NCBI GenBank assembly: GCA_031426215.1
Contig: JANPKU010000157.1
Span: 1-34,958 of the forward strand
DNA: 34,958 bases
Direction of reading: 5' to 3'
Source: Sva-07 sp031426215
Lineage (GTDB): Bacteria; Actinomycetota; Acidimicrobiia; Acidimicrobiales; Ilumatobacteraceae
The notes below the pieces were generated by a model. It did not search any database. It saw only the letters and a program-made list of their open reading frames with translations, and was not told the DNA's origin. Position numbers and translations under genes: made by a program. This document shows positions 1-8,187 of this stretch, in pieces. The stretch's first letter is position 1; each line of letters begins with the position of its first letter.

Positions 1-58
1 CGCCCGTGCTCCCGGCGCGGGGTGGGTCCCTCACCCCCGGTGCGGTTTTGTCGCATCT

Positions 59-76
59 GGCCCCGGCCCGGGGGCC
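59..76. terminator. GC-rich hairpin upstream of the SNF2 gene
   Basis: GGCCCC and GGGGCC arms are separated by 6 nt in a very GC-rich leader. It may be the terminator of a gene to the left of the window, but there is no T-run. The rest of positions 1-123 shows no convincing gene. Confidence 0.2.
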
Positions 77-123
77 GCGCCGCCCCCCACCACATCCCCA
101 ACAACGATGTGACAGCCCCTCGG

Positions 124-129
124 TAGCGT
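124..129 (+). promoter_or_regulatory. -10 element of a leaderless promoter (SNF2 gene)
   Basis: TAGCGT fits TANNNT and lies 7 nt before the ATG at 137, so transcription should start at or next to the start codon. No Shine-Dalgarno sequence is visible. I see no clear -35 box. Confidence 0.5.
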
Positions 130-136
130 CGTCTGG

Positions 137-3121
137 ATGGCTTCGCTGTCGCGTCACCGGCCTGCGCACGTGGCGCAGGGCACCTGGCGCAGCGGCGCGC
201 TGCACGTCTGGGGCTGGAACAGCATCGACACTGCGCCGATGGCATGGCTCTACAGCGGGTTCCGCCACCTCGACGCCGATGGCCTCCGCACCGGCTGGCA
301 TGACACACCGGTCTCCTACGGAGCGATCGGTCGCCTGAGCCTCGACCTCGACGGTCGGCCATCGTTGCATGCTTCGTCGGTACAGCTCGACGCGATGGGC
401 ACGGCCGTGTGGCTGTCCGAACTCCCGGACGGCAAGTTCCTGTCGGACTCGCTCGCCTGGTTCGCCCGAATCGCCGAATTGGCCCGCCGCACGGTGTCGT
501 CCGGTCGCGTCACCCCGGTGATCGTCGACGAAGGTCCGTTCACCGTCGCCCGATGGAGGCCGATCACGACCGAGTCGATCGACACCACGATCGCAGGGCT
601 CGACGCGTCGATGCCACCGATCTGCACGGGCGGATCCGGTATCGGTGCTGCCACGATCTTCGCGCACCTCGTCGACGGGATCGCTCGCGGGTTCTTGTTC
701 CAATACGGGTGGAGGGCCGACCTCGGCCGCCAACGAAAGCCCGAGGTCCAAGCGTTGCGTGCCATGTTCGGCGCTCTCGCCAAGCCCGATCACGTCGTGC
801 GCGGTGGCACCGACGAGTTCGACGATGCGCTTCGCCAGCTGAGAGACGAACTCGACCGTCACCAGCGCCGCGTTGCCGGTGAGCCGGTCGTGGTCCCCCG
901 GATCCGCCTGCTGATCTCCGACGACCCAGGCGACCCGTGGATCGTTCGCCTCGAACTGGTCGACGACGCCGACAGCTCGCGCTGGTGCACGGCCAACGAC
1001 GTCTGGGACGCCAACGGCACCGCCACCGAGGTCGCCAAGGGCACCCAGCACCTCGGGCGGCTGCGTGAGCTCATCGGCGCCATGGTCGAGCAGGTGAAGG
1101 TCATTCCTGGCCTCGCCGATCTCGCGCTCGATCACGAGCCGACACAGACCGAACTCGACCTCGACATCGCCGAGGACTTCCTCGACATCGCCCCCGTCGA
1201 ACTGCATCGCATGGGCATCGAGCTGATCGGACCTGAACGGCTGATCCGAACCCGGGTGAGTATCAGCGGCGAAGCGACCCCCACGCCGTCGGACGACCGC
1301 AAGAAGCAGTTCGGCAAGGAGGCGCTCGTCGAGTGGAAGATGGTGATCGGCAACGAGGAGATCTCCGAAGCCGAGATCGCCCGTGCCGAAGCGGCCGGCG
1401 CCACCCTGCTCCACACCGGCCACCGATGGGTTCGAATCGACGCCGACGAACTGCGTCGCAAACGCGCCAAACTCACCGAGCTCCAGACCACCAAGGCCGT
1501 GGTCACCCCGATCGAACTGTTGCGCCTCGCCAACGACGAATCACTCGGGTTTGACCACGCCGGCGACGGTGCTGTTCGAGATGTGCCTGGGGACTCGGCG
1601 TATGCGGTCCCGAGCACATCTCGAACAGACGACTGGGTGCGCAACTTGCTGGCCGGGCTACCGGACGAGCGTCTCGACGAGACCCACGAATCTCCTGAGT
1701 TCGTCGGTGAACTGCGCCACTACCAGCGTCGTGGATTGTCGTGGTTGCAGTTCCTGGCCAAGCTCGGCCTCGGCGGCTGTCTCGCCGACGACATGGGGCT
1801 CGGCAAGACCGCCACCACTCTCGCCCACCTCCTCGAACGTCCGGGTCCGCACCTCGTGGTGTGCCCGCTCAGCGTGGTGCGCAACTGGAGCCAGGAGGCC
1901 GCCCGGTTCACCCCGAAGCTCGACGTCACGATCCACCACGGCGCCAACCGCAAACAGGCCGACGACGACAACACCCTGTTCACCACCGACCCCGAACGCC
2001 AGATCGTCATCACCACCTACGGGCTGCTGCCACGCGACCTCGAACACCTGGGCGACGTCGACTGGTCGACCGTGGTGCTCGACGAGGCGCAGATGATCAA
2101 GAACCCCAACACCAAAGCTGCGCGAGCGGTGCGTCAACTGCGCGCCGGCCAGAAGCTCGCGCTCACCGGCACGCCGGTCGAGAACCGCTTGAGCGAGCTG
2201 TGGTCGATCCTCGATGCGGTCAACCCGGGCCTGCTCGGCAGCCTGGCGAAGTTCCGCGAACGCTTCGGCACACCGATCGAACGCCACGGCGACGTCGACG
2301 CCGCGGCACGCCTGCGCCGGATCACCCAACCGTTCATCCTGCGGCGCACCAAGGCCGACAGGCGGCTGCTGCCCGACCTCCCCGACAAGATCGAACAGAT
2401 CGCCTACGCCAAACTCACTCGCGAGCAGGCAACGCTGTACCAGCAGGTCGTCGACCAGCTCCTCGCCGACGCCGAGCAGGCCAAGGGCATGCGCCGCCGT
2501 GGCCTGGTGCTCGCGGCGCTGATGCGCCTCAAACAGATCTGCAATCACCCCGCCCACGCACTCGGCGATGGTTCACGGCTGGCGGGGCGTTCCGGAAAGC
2601 TCACCCGCTTCGACGAGCTCGTCACCGAACTCCTCGACGCCGACGAGCGGGCACTCGTGTTCACACAGTTCCGCGAGATGGGGGAACTGCTGCGCACCCA
2701 TGTGAGCGAGCAGTTCCACTTCGACGCTCCATTCCTTCACGGCGGGGTGACGAGGCTCGGCCGCGACCGGATGGTCGACGCCTTTCAGGACGGCTCTGGC
2801 CCACCACTGCTGTTGGTGTCGCTCAAAGCGGGCGGCACCGGACTCAACCTCACTGCGGCCAGCCAGGTGATCCACTACGACCGCTGGTGGAATCCCGCCG
2901 TCGAAGACCAGGCCACCGACCGGGCTTGGCGCATCGGGCAGAACCGAACCGTCAACGTCCACAAGCTCGTCTGCGAAGGCACGGTCGAAGAACGCATCGG
3001 TGTGGTGATCGATGACAAACGCAAGCTCGCCGAATCCGTGGTCGGCACCGGCGAGGCCTGGCTGTCGGAGCTGTCCACCGACGAACTCCGCGACCTCGTG
3101 GTGTTGGAGATGGACTCGTGA
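137..3121 (+). CDS. SNF2-family DEAD/H-box helicase
   Basis: A 994-residue superfamily 2 DNA translocase of the bacterial SNF2/HepA type. An N-terminal SNF2-associated region (about 1-480) precedes the two RecA-like lobes. Motif I (DDMGLGKT) is at about 551-558, motif II (DEAQ) at 649-652 and motif III (LTGTP) at about 675. The C-terminal helicase lobe contains AGGTGLNL and ATDRAWRIGQ, at about 895-940. All motifs needed for ATP-driven translocation on DNA are present. The ATG at 137 is preferred because a leaderless -10 element sits 7 nt upstream. The stop overlaps the GTG start of the SWIM-domain gene, so the two are probably translationally coupled. SNF2/SWIM pairs are known in bacteria; their role, thought to be DNA repair or nucleoprotein remodelling, is poorly defined. 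Residues 480-497 are encoded by a palindromic DNA element (1572-1628) in the linker before the helicase core. Confidence 0.93.
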   Translation: MASLSRHRPAHVAQGTWRSGALHVWGWNSIDTAPMAWLYSGFRHLDADGLRTGWHDTPVSYGAIGRLSLDLDGRPSLHASSVQLDAMGTAVWLSELPDGKFLSDSLAWFARIAELARRTVSSGRVTPVIVDEGPFTVARWRPITTESIDTTIAGLDASMPPICTGGSGIGAATIFAHLVDGIARGFLFQYGWRADLGRQRKPEVQALRAMFGALAKPDHVVRGGTDEFDDALRQLRDELDRHQRRVAGEPVVVPRIRLLISDDPGDPWIVRLELVDDADSSRWCTANDVWDANGTATEVAKGTQHLGRLRELIGAMVEQVKVIPGLADLALDHEPTQTELDLDIAEDFLDIAPVELHRMGIELIGPERLIRTRVSISGEATPTPSDDRKKQFGKEALVEWKMVIGNEEISEAEIARAEAAGATLLHTGHRWVRIDADELRRKRAKLTELQTTKAVVTPIELLRLANDESLGFDHAGDGAVRDVPGDSAYAVPSTSRTDDWVRNLLAGLPDERLDETHESPEFVGELRHYQRRGLSWLQFLAKLGLGGCLADDMGLGKTATTLAHLLERPGPHLVVCPLSVVRNWSQEAARFTPKLDVTIHHGANRKQADDDNTLFTTDPERQIVITTYGLLPRDLEHLGDVDWSTVVLDEAQMIKNPNTKAARAVRQLRAGQKLALTGTPVENRLSELWSILDAVNPGLLGSLAKFRERFGTPIERHGDVDAAARLRRITQPFILRRTKADRRLLPDLPDKIEQIAYAKLTREQATLYQQVVDQLLADAEQAKGMRRRGLVLAALMRLKQICNHPAHALGDGSRLAGRSGKLTRFDELVTELLDADERALVFTQFREMGELLRTHVSEQFHFDAPFLHGGVTRLGRDRMVDAFQDGSGPPLLLVSLKAGGTGLNLTAASQVIHYDRWWNPAVEDQATDRAWRIGQNRTVNVHKLVCEGTVEERIGVVIDDKRKLAESVVGTGEAWLSELSTDELRDLVVLEMDS
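1572..1628. repeat. Palindromic element, copy A (inside the SNF2 coding frame)
   Basis: Perfect 15-bp inverted arms, CTGTTCGAGATGTGC (1572-1586) and its complement (1614-1628), enclose a 27-nt centre containing GGACTCGGCGTA and GTCCCGA. The centre can fold further through GGGAC and GTCCC. The 53-nt core (1574-1626) matches the intergenic sequence at 29394-29446 closely. In the SNF2 frame it reads without a stop and encodes about 18 residues (V480 to T497) with the composition of a flexible linker. Confidence 0.85.
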
Positions 3122-3846
3122 CCCGACCGCGCAAGCCGTTCGGGGCGAACCACCCGGGGCGTCTCCCGGCGACGATGATGAAGGTGCTCGCCGCGGAGAT
3201 GAGCGATCCGTCGCGCCTGCGGCGCGGCAAGCAGTACGCCAAGGACGGCTCAGTACTCGACATCCTGATCGATCCGGGCGTCGCCACGTGCGAGATCCAA
3301 GGCTCGCGCTCGACGCCGTACATCGCTGCGGTCACGGTGAAGCCCGGCGACGGCATGCCGCTGCGACGCGACGTGAAGTTCGCATGCACGTGCCCCGACA
3401 ACGACAACTGGGACAGCTACGCCTGCAAGCACGTGGTGGCCACCCTGTTCACCCTCAGCGACGAGTTCCTCCTCGAGCCCGAACTCCTCGATCTGTGGCG
3501 CGGCCGCGACGTCGAACGTAACCCCGACCGGGACGACGACGACGATCACGACGACGATCACGACGACGACAACCTCGACCTGGGCGACGCGGAGGACGAC
3601 GAGCGTCCCCACGAACGCCGCCGAGGACATCTCCGCCTCGTCGGGTCGGAGGTCGTCGCCCGCAATCGGCCGACTGCGCCGGCACCGCACGTCGACCCGC
3701 TGGCCGCGCTGCTGCGAACCCCTGAGGGCATGGCGCTGCCTGAAGTCGGAGACATCGAACGCATCGAGCCGGCGTTGCCGAGGTCACGGGAGCTGGCCGC
3801 CGTGCTCCGCGACGCGTTGCGTCATCTGCGCATCGAATGGGACTGA
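3118..3846 (+). CDS. SWIM zinc-finger protein
   Basis: A 242-residue protein with a SWIM-type zinc-binding motif at about residues 84-101: CTC, then 11 residues, then CKH (CxCxnCxH). SWIM domains bind DNA or proteins and in bacteria often partner SNF2 ATPases. The GTG start overlaps the SNF2 stop (GTGA), which supports coupled translation and a shared complex. After the zinc finger comes a run of Asp with His (139-151, acidic to about 165), then a basic, proline-containing stretch and a C-terminal helix-rich part of unknown function. The acidic run could mimic DNA or bind metal; that is speculation. Confidence 0.85.
   Translation: MTRPRKPFGANHPGRLPATMMKVLAAEMSDPSRLRRGKQYAKDGSVLDILIDPGVATCEIQGSRSTPYIAAVTVKPGDGMPLRRDVKFACTCPDNDNWDSYACKHVVATLFTLSDEFLLEPELLDLWRGRDVERNPDRDDDDDHDDDHDDDNLDLGDAEDDERPHERRRGHLRLVGSEVVARNRPTAPAPHVDPLAALLRTPEGMALPEVGDIERIEPALPRSRELAAVLRDALRHLRIEWD
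3532..3570 (+). repeat. GAC/CAC codon repeat encoding an Asp/His-rich run
   Basis: Thirteen codons, eleven GAC/GAT and two CAC, with an internal 12-nt period (GACGACGATCAC). They encode residues 139-151 of the SWIM protein. The tract may vary in length between strains by slippage. Confidence 0.7.
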
Positions 3847-3888
3847 CCCGCTGCGCAAGGTGGCGTCCACGCAGCGTGAGCGCCCGCC

Positions 3889-3894
3889 TACAAT
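3889..3894 (+). promoter_or_regulatory. -10 element of a leaderless promoter (moxR-DUF58-transglutaminase operon)
   Basis: TACAAT, a near-consensus -10 box, is followed after 6 nt by the ATG at 3901. This marks the start of the MoxR operon and separates it from the SWIM gene 54 nt upstream. Confidence 0.6.
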
Positions 3895-3900
3895 CGGTGC

Positions 3901-4851
3901 ATGGTCGTCTACGCCGCTCAGGTCGCCGATGCGCTGTTGTCGAACGTCGACCAGGTGGTGCGAGGCAAGCGCGACGAGATCCGACTCGCGCTGTGTTGCC
4001 TGCTGACCGAAGGCCACCTGCTCCTCGACGACGTGCCCGGCACGGGTAAGACGAGCCTGGCGAAGGCGATCGCCAACTCGATCGCCGGCACGTGGACCCG
4101 TGTCCAGTTCACTCCCGACCTCCTGCCGACCGACATCACCGGTGTCATGGTGTTCGACCAGCGCTCGAGCACCTTTGCGTTCCGTGAGGGGCCGGTCTTC
4201 ACCAATGTGTTGATCGGTGACGAGATCAACCGCGGCAGCCCGAAGACGCAGTCAGCTCTATTGGAGGTGATGGAGGAACGCCAGGTCACCGCCGACGGCG
4301 TGAGCCGACCGGTGCCTCGCCCATTCTTCGTGATCGCCACCCAGAACCCCCGTGACTTCCAGGGCACGTTCCCGCTGCCCGATGTGCAACTCGACCGGTT
4401 CGCCATGCGACTCACGCTCGGATACGCCGATCCGGACACCGAGGTGTCGATCCTCGAGGGATACCACCGCCACCGAGACGAGGACGACCTGGCTCCGGTG
4501 ACCGACCCGGCCGAACTCGATCGGGCGATCACCGAGATCGACAGTGTGGGCGTGGTCGCTTCGATCAACAGCTACATCGTGCAGATCGCCAATGCGACAC
4601 GAAGCCATCCAGACCTCCGCCTCGGTGTGTCGACGCGTGGCACGCTCACGATGTTGCGGGTGGCACGTGCATTCGCAGCGACCGACGGGCGCGACTACGT
4701 GACGCCAGACGACATCAAGTCCGTGGCGGCGCCCGTGTTCACTCACCGCATGGCACTCACCGCCGAGGCCGAGTTGCGCGGCGCTCGGACCGAGAGCGTG
4801 CTCGCCGACATCATCGACGACGTCCCGGTACCGCGCCACCGAGAGGGCTGA
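3901..4851 (+). CDS. MoxR-family AAA+ ATPase
   Basis: A 316-residue cytoplasmic AAA+ ATPase of the MoxR branch, a family acting as chaperones for assembly or activation of envelope and metal-dependent complexes, usually beside DUF58 proteins. Walker A (PGTGKTS) is at 46-52 and Walker B (VLIGDEINR) at about 103-111. The sensor region and the C-terminal lid follow (STRGTLTMLRVARA, about 246-259). Length and motifs are normal and the ATPase looks active. The DUF58 gene starts 2 nt after the stop and the transglutaminase-like gene follows, so the three form an operon driven by the leaderless promoter at 3889. Confidence 0.93.
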   Translation: MVVYAAQVADALLSNVDQVVRGKRDEIRLALCCLLTEGHLLLDDVPGTGKTSLAKAIANSIAGTWTRVQFTPDLLPTDITGVMVFDQRSSTFAFREGPVFTNVLIGDEINRGSPKTQSALLEVMEERQVTADGVSRPVPRPFFVIATQNPRDFQGTFPLPDVQLDRFAMRLTLGYADPDTEVSILEGYHRHRDEDDLAPVTDPAELDRAITEIDSVGVVASINSYIVQIANATRSHPDLRLGVSTRGTLTMLRVARAFAATDGRDYVTPDDIKSVAAPVFTHRMALTAEAELRGARTESVLADIIDDVPVPRHREG

Positions 4852-4853
4852 GC

Positions 4854-5963
4854 GTGCTCACCAGGTCGGGCCTCGGTGCGGTCCTGACGGCGGTGGCACT
4901 CGCCGTCCTCGGATGGTGGTGGAACTACGAGGAGATCGTGATCGCCGCGTTTTCGATCGGGGCGATCCTCCTGACGGCGATCTGGGTGTCACAACGGCCA
5001 CTGCGCGCCGTGGTGACACGACGCCTGGTCGCTGTTCGAGTGCCGCGCGGTGACCCGATCGTCGTGCTCTACAACGTTCGCAACGCCACCCGGTTCCGCT
5101 CGGGCAGCGCGACGATCATCGATCGTTGCGATGAGGCTGTGGCGCGTGTGCCGATCAGATCGGTCGCTGCTCATTCAGAGCACAGCGTGACGGGCTCGAT
5201 CCCCACGCGACGACGCGGCATGTTCCATGTCGGCCCATTGGAGATCGAACGGATCGACCCGTTCTGGCTCACCGTCGGACGGCGCCGCGGCACCGAACGC
5301 AGCTCGGTGATCGTGCATCCCAAGATCTACGACCTCGTCGGACCCCACGGCGCCGTTCGTGTCGTCGAGAGCGAATCGGTGCTGCGACGAGCGACCTCCG
5401 ACCCGATGTCCGGGTTCGTCTCACTGCGCGAGTACGTCGCCGGAGACGACCCGCGCATGATCCACTGGCCCACCACCGCGCGGACCGGCACCCTGATGGT
5501 TCGCGAGCACGTCGAAGTTCGCCGTCCCGAGTTCACGGTGGTGCTCGACACCGCGCCGACAGCGGGCACGGCCGACGACTTCGAGGAGGCGGTCGATGTC
5601 GCAGCCACCCTCGCCGTGCACGCGGTGCGCAGCGGTCTCGACGTGGTGGTGCGCACGACCGACCGCGACCACGCAGGCCGCCCGATACCGCTGACCACCA
5701 ACGCCTCGATTCTCGACCTCCTGACGCCGGTGCAGCAGTCCGGCGAAGAGTCGTTGCTGCCGATCGCTGCCTTGTTCACCGGTGGCTTCGACCAGACTTC
5801 TCTGGTTCTCGTCACCGGGCCAACGGGACCATCGAGCCGGATCGCCACCTCCGAGCGCATGTCGGTGCTCCGCATCGGAGACGGCGCTGTCGGGGGGCCG
5901 GGCATCGTGCTCGCTGCGAGCAATGCACTCGAGTTCGTCCGGCGTTGGAGATCGTGGGGATGA
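4854..5963 (+). CDS. DUF58 domain membrane protein
   Basis: A 369-residue protein with a pair of N-terminal membrane helices (about 5-45), then a beta-rich region and the conserved DUF58 block GDDPRMIHWPTTARTG (about 197-212). The C-terminal part resembles a von Willebrand A fold (FTVVLDTAP). DUF58 proteins are standard partners of MoxR ATPases and are thought to be their substrate or adaptor at the membrane. The GTG start is 2 nt after the moxR stop. The next gene begins 1 nt after this stop. Confidence 0.9.
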   Translation: MLTRSGLGAVLTAVALAVLGWWWNYEEIVIAAFSIGAILLTAIWVSQRPLRAVVTRRLVAVRVPRGDPIVVLYNVRNATRFRSGSATIIDRCDEAVARVPIRSVAAHSEHSVTGSIPTRRRGMFHVGPLEIERIDPFWLTVGRRRGTERSSVIVHPKIYDLVGPHGAVRVVESESVLRRATSDPMSGFVSLREYVAGDDPRMIHWPTTARTGTLMVREHVEVRRPEFTVVLDTAPTAGTADDFEEAVDVAATLAVHAVRSGLDVVVRTTDRDHAGRPIPLTTNASILDLLTPVQQSGEESLLPIAALFTGGFDQTSLVLVTGPTGPSSRIATSERMSVLRIGDGAVGGPGIVLAASNALEFVRRWRSWG

Positions 5964-5964
5964 C

Positions 5965-8139
5965 GTGGGCGATGACGTGGTCGCATTGAGCGACCCGCAC
6001 CGAATCGACAGCAACGGCGACCTCTGGCTGGTGCGTGTGCGCATCGGTCTGATCGCCGTGGGGTTTGCCATTGTCGGCGTCGCCGCAGGTGGCATCTTCG
6101 ACCGCTACGACTGGACCATGGTGGTCGCACCCCTGCTTCCGGCGGCGGTGGCCGCGATCGTCGTGGGAAGGTCATCTGCGACCCGGGCCGGGGGTGCGAT
6201 TGCGTCGGTACTCCTCGCCACCGCGGTCACCGTCGTCGTCGCTGGTGGAACACCGGGCGACGTCGTGCGAGCGTTCACGTCCGGGTTGCAGGGTCTGCTG
6301 TCGACCGACTGGCCGAGCCCCCCACGAGCCGATCTCCTCGGAACGATCGCAGCAGCACTGGCCAGCGCCTGCGCGGTGAGCGCAGAGGTCACGTCTCGTC
6401 GACGGTTCCACCTGCTCGGGCTGCTCCCGTTGGTGCTCGCCTCTCTCGGCGTCGTCGCGCTGAGCGCTCCACTCGGTGTGACCTGGTGGTCGCTCGTGGG
6501 CATCGGCACGGTCTCGATCGCGTTCGCCCTGCTCCGCAATGACGGATCCCTCGCTGACCGCTTGGTCCTGCTGCGGGGTGAGCGACGCCTCGTGCCGCTC
6601 ATCGCGTCCGCGACCATGCTGGCTTCACTGGCGGCGATCGCGCTGTCGCTCGGCGTTCGAGCAGACCCACGGCGCAACGACCCGGCCCAGCAGACTGCGC
6701 CGTTACTGGATCCGATCGAGGCGACCCTGGCGCTGCAGAACCTCGATCCCCCGATCGAGCTCCACGTGGTGACGTCGAACGACGACAGCCCCCTGCCGGT
6801 TCGATGGCGCACGGCAGCATTGTCGAGCTACGACGGGCGACGCTGGTCGCCGAATCTCACGCTCCGCCCGATCGGGTCGACGCTCGGTCCAGCGACCGGG
6901 CCGACGATCGACGCCGACGTCAGCTTCCTCGATGACAACTTGACCCTTGTGCCACTTCCGGGCTCACCGGTCGAAGTCGCGGCGTCGATCGAGACCGACG
7001 GCGACCGAACCGTCGTGCGGCTCGCAGACCGACCCTCTCCTGGTGACGTCGTCGGCGTGGTCGCCAACGCCCCGGACACACCCAGCGAGGCGACCGCCAT
7101 CGGCGTCGCACCTCGTCTGGTCGACGAGTCGACATCGGGGCTCACGCAGCTCGCCGAGGGTCTGGCCGGGGGCGGCAGTGACCTCGAGCGGCTGAGTCGT
7201 CTGGAGACGACCATGCGTGAGGACTTCGTGCTCGACAGCGACGTGGCGGGCGGCGGTCTCGAACAGGCATTGATCGACCGGTTCCTCCGCGACACCCAAC
7301 GCGGAACGCGCGAACAGTTCGCCACGTCGTTCGTGTTGCTCGCCCGCTCGCTCGGGATCGAGGCCCGGGTGGCCACCGGGTTCGTTGCCGACGGCGATGA
7401 CGGCATCACACTTGCACCTGCAGGTGACCCGGTGGTGCTCGCCTCCGGTGACGCCGAGGTATGGCCGGAGGTCCAACTCGTCGACGGCAGTTGGATCGCG
7501 TACGAACCGGTACCGGCCGAGGAGGCTGCCGGCGGCGCGCCTCCACCACCCGAACCCCAGGTCCAGACACCGGCAGCCCCGCAGCCGCCGATCGCTCCGC
7601 CGCCCGAGTCCGACAACGAGAGCGCCACACCAGACGACGAGACCGCCCCAGCATCCGACCGAGCGCTGTCTGCCGTACTCGGTTGGGCGCTTCGCGGATC
7701 GCTCGCTGTCGCCATCGTGGCCTTGCCGTTCCTGCTTGCGGCAGCCCTGATCGCCGGGCTGAAGTATCGACGCCGCAAGCGGCGACTCCGCACACCTGAC
7801 CCCGTCGGACGGATCAGAGGCGCCTGGGCGTCGGCGACCGACGCACTCGTCGACGCCGGTCTCGACATCGTTGCTTCTGCCTCCGACTCGGAGATCTCCG
7901 GACACGGGGCACCATTCGTTCCCGACGCATCACCGGAGCTTCGACGACTCGCCACGATGTCGAGCGCGGCCACGTTCGGATCGCCACGCCACCCTGATCT
8001 CATCGCCCAGGAGGCAGTGTCGTGTCTCGGTTCGGTGGAGCGGGCCGTGATCGCAGACAAGACCCGATGGCAACGATTGCGTTGGCGTCTCAGCCTGCGC
8101 TCGTTGCGCCCTGCGACACGCTCACCCGTGTCCGTCTGA
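5965..8139 (+). CDS. TgpA-type membrane transglutaminase-like protein, catalytic residues replaced
   Basis: The architecture is that of TgpA/DUF3488 proteins: several N-terminal membrane helices (about 20-245), an extracytoplasmic region with a transglutaminase-like core (about 400-520), a Pro/Ala-rich linker, one membrane helix (about 570-595) and a basic cytoplasmic tail. The core is recognisable (EQFATSFVLLARSLGIEARV), but the expected Cys is Arg449 (GTREQF), the HAW histidine position is Glu498 (EVWPEV) and the Asp position is Glu514 (YEPVP). It is therefore unlikely to be a working transglutaminase or protease. The GTG at 5965, one nt after the DUF58 stop, is the chosen start; GTG 5977 is an alternative. 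The reading frame stays open further upstream, but that part overlaps DUF58. Confidence 0.85.
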   Translation: MGDDVVALSDPHRIDSNGDLWLVRVRIGLIAVGFAIVGVAAGGIFDRYDWTMVVAPLLPAAVAAIVVGRSSATRAGGAIASVLLATAVTVVVAGGTPGDVVRAFTSGLQGLLSTDWPSPPRADLLGTIAAALASACAVSAEVTSRRRFHLLGLLPLVLASLGVVALSAPLGVTWWSLVGIGTVSIAFALLRNDGSLADRLVLLRGERRLVPLIASATMLASLAAIALSLGVRADPRRNDPAQQTAPLLDPIEATLALQNLDPPIELHVVTSNDDSPLPVRWRTAALSSYDGRRWSPNLTLRPIGSTLGPATGPTIDADVSFLDDNLTLVPLPGSPVEVAASIETDGDRTVVRLADRPSPGDVVGVVANAPDTPSEATAIGVAPRLVDESTSGLTQLAEGLAGGGSDLERLSRLETTMREDFVLDSDVAGGGLEQALIDRFLRDTQRGTREQFATSFVLLARSLGIEARVATGFVADGDDGITLAPAGDPVVLASGDAEVWPEVQLVDGSWIAYEPVPAEEAAGGAPPPPEPQVQTPAAPQPPIAPPPESDNESATPDDETAPASDRALSAVLGWALRGSLAVAIVALPFLLAAALIAGLKYRRRKRRLRTPDPVGRIRGAWASATDALVDAGLDIVASASDSEISGHGAPFVPDASPELRRLATMSSAATFGSPRHPDLIAQEAVSCLGSVERAVIADKTRWQRLRWRLSLRSLRPATRSPVSV

Positions 8140-8187
8140 CGAGAGAATCCGGTCCCGGCCCACTCACCGACGCTGCCCCGGATGTGG

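Noticed and set aside
6..338. Short open frame overlapping the SNF2 start
   Set aside because: Arg/Pro/Ala-rich composition typical of GC-rich shadow frames, with no homology pattern.
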